Made by a program: the position numbers and the translations under genes. The notes under the pieces are model-generated. The model did not search any database. It saw only the letters and a program-made list of their open reading frames with translations, and was not told the DNA's origin. This document shows, piece by piece, positions 15,748-21,425 of a stretch of DNA of 21,425 bases (positions are counted from its first letter, which is position 1; each line of letters opens with the position of its first letter). Location: contig CAZJRD010000058.1 in the NCBI GenBank assembly GCA_964548365.1, positions 1-21,425 of the forward strand. The letters are read 5' to 3'. The DNA is from B46-G9 sp964548365. GTDB taxonomy: Bacteria > Desulfobacterota > DSM-4660 > Desulfatiglandales > Desulfatiglandaceae.

Positions 15748-15835
15748 AATATTATACAGTGTCAATCCAAAACCACTTGTTTTCAGATGCATTCTCTTCT
15801 CGGAGAAGGAGTTCTGATTCCCTGGAGATGGTGGC

Positions 15836-16960
15836 ATGACTCTCACACAGGAACAAGACATACTTCTTTCCAGCCTGAAAAGGGTTGTCAAGGAAAGGAT
15901 CGCCCCGCACGCCGCTGAAACAGACCGCAGCGGGGAATTCAACTGGGACGCGGTGTCCCTTTTCTGGGACCTTGGTCTCCTGCAGATCATGCTGCCTGAA
16001 GAGTACGGCGGATGGCTCCAGGCTCCCTGCTCCACCCTCTGTCTCTGTACCGAAGAGGTCGCAAAGGCCTGTGCTTCTTCAGCCCTCCTGTTAATCATCC
16101 AGGCCGTGGGGAGTTTTCCCCTTATTCATTCAGGAAGTGATCAACAGAAAAGGGAGTTCTTTCCAAGGGTTTCCGAAGGGCGCGAGCTGATCGCCTACCT
16201 GGTGACGGAACCGGGTGCCGGCTCAGATGTGCACGGAATTTCCGCTACCGCACGAAAAAAAGGAAACAGGTATATCCTCAACGGACGCAAGACCTTTGCC
16301 ACCAATGGTTCGGTGGCCGGACTGTACAGTTTCCTGGCGAGAACGGGTGAGGAAGAATTGAGCTTTTTCATGGTGGACAGGCAGTCTGAAGGTCTGAGCA
16401 TCGGAAAACTGGAAGAGAAGTGCGGGTTCAGGGGAAGCAATACGGCCGAGGTCGTCCTGGAAGATGTCTCGGTGCCGACAAGAAACCTGGTGGGCAAACC
16501 CGGGAACGGGTTCTTAATTGCCATGGCTGATTTTGACATGTCACGACCGGTAGTGGCGGCCCTTGCCGTGGGGATTGCTGAAGGGGCCCTCTTGTACGCG
16601 ACAAATTACGCGAAAGACCGTTCTGCCTTCGGAAAAAGGCTCGTGGATCACCAGGCAATTCTCTTTATGCTGGCGGATGGTGCAACACTCATAGAGGCCG
16701 GCCGGGGGATCATGGAAAGAGCAGCCGCACTTCATGACTCCGGAGCACCGAACCCTCGACTTTCTTCCATGGCCAAGTGCTTCTGCAGTGACGCGGCCAT
16801 GAAGATCACCACGGACATGGTCCAGGTGCTCGGAGGCTATGGATACACCCGTGACTATCCCCTCGAAAGGATGTTCAGGGACGCCAAGCTGACACAAATT
16901 TTTGAAGGGACCAACCAGATCCAAAGAGTCATCATCGGGAGAGAGCTGGTGAAAGAATAA
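15836..16960 (+). CDS. Acyl-CoA dehydrogenase
   Basis: 374-aa FAD enzyme that oxidises an acyl-CoA at the alpha-beta bond and normally passes electrons to electron-transfer flavoprotein. The family architecture is complete: N-terminal helical domain, middle beta domain with TEPGAGSD, and C-terminal helical domain with LGGYGYTRDYPLERMFRDAK. The catalytic base is Glu357 in IFEGTNQIQR, the position used by short- and medium-chain enzymes. The ATG has GGAG 8 nt upstream. It is transcribed alone, divergent from the lipid operon and convergent (5-bp gap) with the ATPase gene. Chain-length preference cannot be told. In syntrophs and sulfate reducers such enzymes serve fatty-acid or aromatic-acid oxidation. 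Confidence 0.95.
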   Translation: MTLTQEQDILLSSLKRVVKERIAPHAAETDRSGEFNWDAVSLFWDLGLLQIMLPEEYGGWLQAPCSTLCLCTEEVAKACASSALLLIIQAVGSFPLIHSGSDQQKREFFPRVSEGRELIAYLVTEPGAGSDVHGISATARKKGNRYILNGRKTFATNGSVAGLYSFLARTGEEELSFFMVDRQSEGLSIGKLEEKCGFRGSNTAEVVLEDVSVPTRNLVGKPGNGFLIAMADFDMSRPVVAALAVGIAEGALLYATNYAKDRSAFGKRLVDHQAILFMLADGATLIEAGRGIMERAAALHDSGAPNPRLSSMAKCFCSDAAMKITTDMVQVLGGYGYTRDYPLERMFRDAKLTQIFEGTNQIQRVIIGRELVKE

Positions 16961-16965
16961 ACGTG

Positions 16966-17676
16966 CTAGAAATACCTTGTCCTATCCTCCATAAAACTCT
17001 TGTATATCTTGTAGTACTCCGTATCTTCGTATTTGATACGCTTCAGGGGAATATTGTCAAAAGAGTAAATGTCGGCACCCGGGCATGCAAGGAGGATGGG
17101 GGAATGGCTGACCACGATGAACTGTGCATGTTCCGCTGCCCCCTGTTTATTCAGGAGCTTGAGCAATTCCAACTGGCTTTTCGGTGACAGGGCTGTCTCC
17201 GGTTCGTCCAGCAGGTAAAGCCCCTTTAACTCGTAGCGGGCCCTGAACATGGACATGAGAGATTGTCCGTGGGACTGGGTGATGAGGGATTTCCCCCCAA
17301 AATAGTCCAGCATCCCGGGATCTGCAATAGCCCATTCCTCCACGCTCTGGGCAAAGTACCGGAAGGTGTCGGACCCGAAAAAAGAGCCGGGCACATATCC
17401 GTTTCGCCAGGTTACGTCCATATACTTGTAAAGGGTCTGGTCATAAGGATTTTGCCTGACACGGGTCTTTTCTTCGGCCTTCCAGATATGAATACCGCAT
17501 TTATGCGCGATGGCCTCGAGCAACGTGGATTTACCGGTTCCATTTTCGCCGATAAAGAACGTGATGTTTGCATGAAATTCGATTTTCCCGGTTTCTTTGA
17601 AAACCGGGACATTAAAAGGGTAATATTTGCTGGTGGGGTACTTTTCAGGGAAAAGGGTTATATTTTTCAGATGCAT
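16966..17676 (-). CDS. AAA/ABC-type ATPase
   Basis: 236-aa soluble ATPase of the SMC/RecF-like group. Walker A is GENGTGKST (43-51), the signature-like motif is SHGQS (135-139), Walker B is YLLDEPE (154-160) and the switch histidine is His191 (SHSP). No coiled coil, nuclease or membrane part is visible. Similar small stand-alone ATPases are common and mostly uncharacterised; some accompany toxin or defence genes, but no partner is next to this one. It begins 10 bp after the FlxA-like gene on the same strand, with TGAGG 8 nt before the ATG, so it is probably the last gene of the Hdr-Flx operon, possibly by chance. Confidence 0.88.
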   Translation of the reverse strand: MHLKNITLFPEKYPTSKYYPFNVPVFKETGKIEFHANITFFIGENGTGKSTLLEAIAHKCGIHIWKAEEKTRVRQNPYDQTLYKYMDVTWRNGYVPGSFFGSDTFRYFAQSVEEWAIADPGMLDYFGGKSLITQSHGQSLMSMFRARYELKGLYLLDEPETALSPKSQLELLKLLNKQGAAEHAQFIVVSHSPILLACPGADIYSFDNIPLKRIKYEDTEYYKIYKSFMEDRTRYF

Positions 17677-17686
17677 AGCGCAGGCC

Positions 17687-18529
17687 TCAGTATTCCGGGG
17701 GTAATTCCTTCAGTTCGGCGAGGGAAAACACCGGACCGTCCTTGCACACATACTTATCGCCGATGTTGCAGCGACCGCAGATGCCGATCCCGCACTTCAT
17801 GCGCATCTCAAGGGAGAGGATGATCCGCTCCGGCGGGAAGCCCAGCTTTTCAAGGACGGGCTGGGTAAACTTGATCATGATGGGGGGGCCGCACACGATG
17901 GCAATGGCATTGTCCGCGCTCGTGATCTTCTGCTCGGTGATGGTCGGCACAAATCCCACGTTGTACTTCCAGTCAGGATCGTCGGTCCCATCCACGGTTA
18001 TGTACATCTCGATATCGTCCCGCTTTTCCCATGCCGCCAGTTCGTCACGATAGAGGAGCATCCCCGGGTTTCTCGCCCCGTAAACCACCCTGATATCCTT
18101 GAACTTTGCGCGATTTTCGGCTTCAACCATATACACGATGCTCGATCGGAGGGTGGTGAAGGCAAAACCGCCACCGATGATAACCACATTTTTCCCTTCC
18201 ATATCCTCCCAGGGATACCAGTTCCCCAACGGCCCCCGGATCCCCATGACATCCCCATTCTTCATGTTGTGGAGATGGCTGCTGACGAGACCCACCTTGT
18301 TGACCGTGAAGGCCACAAACCCCTTCTCTGTGGGGGAAGAGGCAATACCGATGGGAATCTCTCCTTTGCCCGGTATGGAAAGCTCGGCGAACTGGCCGGG
18401 AGTATATGCAAACTTTTCTTCATCCTCTGTATTCAGAAAGACAAACTTAAATGTCTTGAGGTTCCGGTCTTCGGTCTCTGTGACAATGTCATCTATGCGA
18501 ACCGGATAGGGAAGATAGGGATTTTCCAA
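17687..18529 (-). CDS. flxA: FlxA-like FAD/NAD-binding oxidoreductase subunit
   Basis: 280 aa. Related to the ferredoxin-NADP reductase-type subunits of sulfhydrogenase (HydG) and dihydroorotate dehydrogenase (PyrK). The FAD domain covers about 10-105 (TPGQFAEL, IGIASSP). The NAD domain has NVVIIGGGFAFTTLRS (114-129) and ends near VCGPP. A [2Fe-2S] site is formed by Cys246-x4-Cys251-x2-Cys254-x7-Cys262. In the HdrA-Flx complex this subunit is expected to exchange electrons with NAD(H). The start is a TTG at 18529 with a strong AAGGAGG 8 nt upstream (18538-18544); the ATG inside that leader is out of frame. Gene order hdrA-mvhD-flxC-flxB-flxA supports the assignment. Confidence 0.8.
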   Translation of the reverse strand: MENPYLPYPVRIDDIVTETEDRNLKTFKFVFLNTEDEEKFAYTPGQFAELSIPGKGEIPIGIASSPTEKGFVAFTVNKVGLVSSHLHNMKNGDVMGIRGPLGNWYPWEDMEGKNVVIIGGGFAFTTLRSSIVYMVEAENRAKFKDIRVVYGARNPGMLLYRDELAAWEKRDDIEMYITVDGTDDPDWKYNVGFVPTITEQKITSADNAIAIVCGPPIMIKFTQPVLEKLGFPPERIILSLEMRMKCGIGICGRCNIGDKYVCKDGPVFSLAELKELPPEY

Positions 18530-18574
18530 TGGAACATCCTCCTTACATTTTCGTTACCGGGTTTAGCCGGTTGC

Positions 18575-18589
18575 GCCCGTTAACCGGGC
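18575..18589 (-). other. Small intergenic hairpin between flxB and flxA
   Basis: GCCCG, loop, CGGGC in the 65-bp gap after the flxB-like stop. No T-run follows, so it is not a clear terminator; it may affect mRNA stability or relative expression of the two genes. Confidence 0.3.
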
Positions 18590-18594
18590 AAACC

Positions 18595-19629
18595 TCAGTT
18601 GCTCATCAATTGAAGGACTTCTCGTATATCGATATTCACCGGACAAAATGCTACACAACGGCCGCAGCCTGAGCACTGAAAACCATCATCATATTTGTCC
18701 ACGTAATACTTGAGCTTGTGCATAAATCGCTGGCGCACCCGCTGAAGTTTCTGATCCCGGGGGTTATGACCGGAACCATGTAGCGTAAACAGCGGAAACA
18801 TACAGGAATCCCAGTTCCTGATCCGGTCCCCCTGCTTCCCCTGCACCTCATCCTGGATGTCAAAACACCAGCAGGTGGGACAAAGGAACGTACAGGTCCC
18901 GCAGTTCAGACAGGCAAAGGCAACATTTTCCCAGAAAGGCGCCTCAAACAAGTCGTTGATGGTCTTTTCACGTATGGGATCCACCTTCCTCGGTTCGGGC
19001 ATGCCTTTCGCCGCCTCTGAGGAAAGCTCGGCCGCACTCTTCCGCTTCCCTTCCTCGGCCGTTTCTCCACCTTCGGCCTTGCTGAGAAAATCTTTTCCCT
19101 TGTCTGTGAGACTCTTCACGAGGTAGGTTTCTCCCAGGTCATAAAGCAAAACATCCAGACCCTTTTCATCGAAAGGGCCGCCCCCCATGGCGGTGCAAAA
19201 GCACGTGGCGCAGGGTTCATTGCATCCCAGTCCCACCAGGGTCGTTGATTCAAAATGCTGTACCCACCAGGGATCGCGATATTCGGGATTGTCAAAATTC
19301 TGTTTCACGATCTGAAAGGCATGGGCGTCACAGGGCCGGATTCCCACCACGGCCTGGGAGCTGTAGTCTTTGGGATCTTCCTTGAGAATGTTGCTTTCAG
19401 GGTCTTTTTCATCCAGGGAGTATTCGAACATCCTCTCAGATTGGGGATAGACAAGGCCTTTTGGTGAGAGTCGGGTATTCTGATACTCAAAATCCGGCCT
19501 TGTTCCTTTTTCCAAAAGCCGAAACACGTGGAAATCACCATCCTTGACCGGGATGAAAACCCTGTAATCACCGCTCAGACCCTGAAGGGTTTCCAGCCAT
19601 GCATCCTTGGTGAATATCTTTTCGGTCAT
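18595..19629 (-). CDS. flxB: FlxB-like [4Fe-4S] dicluster subunit
   Basis: 344 aa from the ATG at 19629, which has GAGGG 7 nt upstream; an ATG two codons earlier (19635) lies too close to that site. The N-terminal half resembles the sulfhydrogenase beta subunit HydB and AsrA (RLSPKGLVYPQSER, GIRPCDAHAF, GCNEPCATCFC). The C-terminal half carries two [4Fe-4S] motifs: CLNCGTCTFLCP with CWC, and CSGCGRCVAFCP. A charged, Glu/Lys/Ala-rich linker at about 180-220 separates the parts. It should pass electrons between the FlxA flavoprotein and the rest of the complex. A small hairpin (GGCAC-GTA-GTGCC, 19647-19659) lies in the gap upstream. Confidence 0.75.
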   Translation of the reverse strand: MTEKIFTKDAWLETLQGLSGDYRVFIPVKDGDFHVFRLLEKGTRPDFEYQNTRLSPKGLVYPQSERMFEYSLDEKDPESNILKEDPKDYSSQAVVGIRPCDAHAFQIVKQNFDNPEYRDPWWVQHFESTTLVGLGCNEPCATCFCTAMGGGPFDEKGLDVLLYDLGETYLVKSLTDKGKDFLSKAEGGETAEEGKRKSAAELSSEAAKGMPEPRKVDPIREKTINDLFEAPFWENVAFACLNCGTCTFLCPTCWCFDIQDEVQGKQGDRIRNWDSCMFPLFTLHGSGHNPRDQKLQRVRQRFMHKLKYYVDKYDDGFQCSGCGRCVAFCPVNIDIREVLQLMSN

Positions 19630-19688
19630 AAACATTCCCTCTTTTGGGCACTACGTGCCTATTTAGGTTGGTAGGCTACAGTTACCCT

Positions 19689-20642
19689 TTACTTAATGAA
19701 ATCGTTATAATCATCCGGCAGATAGACATCCAGCGGCGGCCGCTGTTCCAGGCTGAGGCCTGCCTCCCAGGAAAAGAGTTCCTCCGCGTCCCTGTTCAGC
19801 TTCTTGGTAAACTGACGCATGGAGATTCCCATGGGACACACCCTCTCACACGCGCCGCAGTCGGTGCAGCGTCCGGCGCAGTGATAGGCCCTCAGAAAGT
19901 GGAACGTCATGGTATCCGTCGGATCCTTGCTTTTCCCGACCCACTGGGGTCGTGATTCGTCCACAAAACAGGTTGGGCAATAGCACAGCGGGCACGAGTT
20001 TCGACACGCGTAACAGCGGATACAACGCGCGATCAGCCGCTGGAAAAAACCTGTCTTGTCCTCGGGAGACATGGCCTCGATTTTCTTGACATCGTTGTAG
20101 GGTTCGACTCCCTCCTGCTCTTCCACCGGATCGGCCACCAACTCATCGTATTCCACCGGGTTTCGGTGACGGCAAACGGCGCAGTTGGTCTGGAGATAAT
20201 CGGCCTTCTCGAAGGTTTCTTCAAAATCCTTTCCCTTCACCGTAAAAGAACCGTCTTTCTCCGTGACTCCCAGGATCTCTTTTTGTCCCACGGCCCTTTT
20301 TACCGCCCGGTGATCGATCATGCCGGTGCAAGGGACACCCACGATGTAAAGCTGCTCCCGCTTGATCTGATTCTCAATGATATGGGTGACAATGTTCCTG
20401 GAATTGCACCCCGTTGCAAGAATGCCGATGCGCTCGGTTCTCCTGGGAAGATAGTTGCTCAGGTTCAAACCGCAATTGCTGTCCCAGTGGAGCAGGTCCA
20501 CCTTGTCAGGGTCCCTGATCAGGAGGGGCTCATTCATCATGGGCACCGAGCCTTTCCGGTACCCGATAAAGACGTCCACGGTCCCCTCTTCCAGGAGCTT
20601 TTTGGCAACCGCCCTGATCTTTTCCGTATACTCAATCATCAT
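19689..20642 (-). CDS. flxC: FlxC-like [4Fe-4S] dicluster subunit
   Basis: 317 aa. The C-terminal half has two cluster motifs: Cys207-x2-Cys210-x2-Cys213-x3-Cys217 with extra Cys at 220, 222 and 225, and Cys259-x2-Cys262-x2-Cys265-x3-Cys269. The N-terminal half holds scattered Cys (57, 79, 105, 154, 157) in GCNSRN, GVPCTGM and TNCAVCRHRNP settings, reminiscent of F420-hydrogenase beta-like (FrhB) proteins. The ATG at 20642 overlaps the stop of the upstream mvhD gene (ATGA). The protein probably links the NAD-side subunits to MvhD and HdrA. The flxC name rests on position and domain make-up, not on a database match. Confidence 0.72.
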   Translation of the reverse strand: MMIEYTEKIRAVAKKLLEEGTVDVFIGYRKGSVPMMNEPLLIRDPDKVDLLHWDSNCGLNLSNYLPRRTERIGILATGCNSRNIVTHIIENQIKREQLYIVGVPCTGMIDHRAVKRAVGQKEILGVTEKDGSFTVKGKDFEETFEKADYLQTNCAVCRHRNPVEYDELVADPVEEQEGVEPYNDVKKIEAMSPEDKTGFFQRLIARCIRCYACRNSCPLCYCPTCFVDESRPQWVGKSKDPTDTMTFHFLRAYHCAGRCTDCGACERVCPMGISMRQFTKKLNRDAEELFSWEAGLSLEQRPPLDVYLPDDYNDFIK

Positions 20643-21070
20643 GCCACCTCGGCTTGTTTCTTTATCAGGTACTTGGCCGGTCCCAGTTCTCCGACCGCAG
20701 CGCTTACCTCGCTGGCCACTTCAACGAACTTGGTGGCCTCGGCTGAACTGATCCAGGAAAAATGAAGTCGTCCGGGTTCCAATCCCACATGTTCCAGGAG
20801 ATTTTTCAGGAGGGCGAATTTGCGTCTTGCGTAATAATTACCTTCCAGGTAATGGCAGTCTCCAGGGTGTCACCCCGAGACCCAGACACCATCCGCGCCG
20901 TGCCGGAATGCCGCGAGGATAAACTTGGGGCTTACCCGGCCGGAACAGGGCACCCTGATGACCCGGAAATTGGGCGGGTACTGGAGCCGGCTGACTCCGG
21001 CAAGGTCTGCCGCGCCGTAACTGCACCAGTGACACAGAAAGGTGGTGATTTTCGGTTCCCAGTCGCTCAT
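20639..21070 (-). CDS. mvhD: MvhD/FlxD-type hydrogenase iron-sulfur subunit, selenoprotein
   Basis: 143 aa when the in-frame TGA at 20870-20872 is read as selenocysteine 67. Upstream the frame gives MSDWEPKITTFLCHWCSYGA up to GADGVWVSG; downstream it continues HPGDCHYLEGNYYARRKFALL to a TGA at 20639-20641. The joined motif G-U-HPGDCHY aligns with the conserved GCHPGDCHY of MvhD, with Sec in place of the first Cys. Other likely cluster ligands are Cys13, Cys16, Cys42 and Cys72. A hairpin just after the UGA fits a bacterial SECIS. MvhD proteins carry a [2Fe-2S] cluster and pass electrons to HdrA. The ATG has AGGAGA upstream, lies 17 bp after hdrA, and the stop overlaps flxC. Confidence 0.9.
20837..20853 (-). 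promoter_or_regulatory. SECIS-like hairpin in mvhD
   Basis: In the mRNA, AUUACC, loop UGGAA, GGUAAU forms a perfect 6-bp stem. The stem starts 17 nt and the loop 23 nt after the UGA at 20870-20872, in the range known for bacterial SECIS elements, and the loop holds a G-G pair. Bacterial SECIS elements are loosely conserved, so this supports, but does not prove, Sec insertion. Confidence 0.6.
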
Positions 21071-21087
21071 ACAAATCTCCTCATTAA

Positions 21088-21425
21088 CTACATTTCATTA
21101 ATCATCGCCATAATCTGCCCTTCCTCAAATCCCCGGAGGTTGAGGGCGCCGGATCGGCATGATGCGACGCAAAGGCCGCATCCCTTGCACAGGGCCGCGT
21201 TAATTTGAGCCTTGCCGGCAAAGGGGCCCTTCTCGATAAAGGATGGCGCAGAGTAGGGGCAGATGACCACGCACACTCCGCAACTGCTGCAATACGCGGG
21301 ATTTGCGTATGCCACGGTGCCGCTCACGTGGACGGTTTCCCTTGCCAGGAGCGTTACGGCCCGCGATGCCGCGGCCTGGGCCTGCGCTACTGACTCGTCA
21401 ATAGGCTTGGGATAATGCGCCATTC
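21088..21425 (-). CDS. hdrA: Heterodisulfide reductase subunit A, C-terminal part
   Basis: The last 112 or so codons; the gene continues past the right edge. HdrA is the flavin-bearing subunit that in related complexes performs electron bifurcation. The visible part has AHYPKPIDESVAQAQAAASRA, a typical HdrA segment, then two ferredoxin-type motifs, CSSCGVCVVICP and CKGCGLCVASC. It ends 17 bp before mvhD and is the first visible gene of the Hdr-Flx operon. The Met in this segment is internal, not the start. Whether hdrB and hdrC lie upstream cannot be seen. Confidence 0.92.
   Translation of the reverse strand, partial: MAHYPKPIDESVAQAQAAASRAVTLLARETVHVSGTVAYANPAYCSSCGVCVVICPYSAPSFIEKGPFAGKAQINAALCKGCGLCVASCRSGALNLRGFEEGQIMAMINEM

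Noticed and set aside
15694..16098. 134-aa minus-strand ORF in the intergenic region before acyl-CoA dehydrogenase
   Set aside because: Most of it is antisense to the acyl-CoA dehydrogenase gene and it shows no recognisable domain.
20870..20872. Internal stop making mvhD a pseudogene
   Set aside because: The reading frame and family motif continue on both sides and a SECIS-like hairpin follows, so Sec decoding explains it better.
20838..21074. A 78-aa minus-strand ORF covering the start of mvhD
   Set aside because: It is a different frame with Arg/Pro-rich composition; the MvhD frame has clear family motifs and a good ribosome binding site.

Overview
The window looks like chromosomal DNA of an anaerobic Desulfobacterota (deltaproteobacterial) bacterium, a sulfate reducer or syntroph. 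The reasons are a heterodisulfide-reductase/Flx-type electron-transfer cluster with a selenocysteine-encoding UGA, a fused AccA-AccD carboxyltransferase, and a sedentary-type integron next to housekeeping genes. No taxon can be named from the sequence alone.

Layout. (1) Positions 1-3639 are an integron cassette array. The ORFs run on the minus strand, away from the integrase gene, and are visibly more AT-rich than the rest. Reading outward from intI: an intergenic/attI region (3505-3639), an ORF-less cassette 'X' (3309-3504), cassette 1 (HEPN/RES-NTD plus RES-domain toxin-like protein), cassette 2 (unknown 225-aa protein), cassette 3 (DUF3800-like protein), then the start of a second copy of X cut by the left edge. 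Boundaries are well supported: the first bases of cassettes X, 1, 2 and 3 are the reverse complement of the R'' box of that same cassette's attC. A 157-bp stretch is identical at 1126-1282 and 3305-3461. (2) Positions 3640-9152, plus strand: intI, lepA, hemW, a zinc-ribbon protein and an MFS transporter, tightly packed; intI ends 3 nt before lepA. (3) Positions 9142-15610, minus strand: CDP-alcohol phosphatidyltransferase, NUDIX hydrolase, AsmA-like envelope protein and AccA-AccD fusion, a lipid/envelope-flavoured operon with a good promoter candidate at 15669-15697. (4) Positions 15836-16960, plus strand: an acyl-CoA dehydrogenase. (5) Positions 16966-21425, minus strand: HdrA (5' end outside the window), MvhD/FlxD with an in-frame UGA read as Sec67 and a SECIS-like hairpin, two Fe-S proteins (FlxC-like, FlxB-like), FlxA-like flavoprotein, and an AAA/ABC-type ATPase.

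How they fit together. The HdrA-FlxDCBA set is expected to be a soluble flavin-based complex that exchanges electrons between NAD(H), ferredoxin and a (hetero)disulfide; with the acyl-CoA dehydrogenase and carboxyltransferase it points to fatty-acid or syntrophic energy metabolism. The integron is a separate accessory module that stores defence- or toxin-like genes next to lepA-hemW.

The most notable points are the composite, partly ORF-less attC elements with non-canonical G|ATAAGC cores, the orphan RES-toxin cassette, the intI-lepA junction, and the selenoprotein MvhD, which simple gene calling would split at the UGA.
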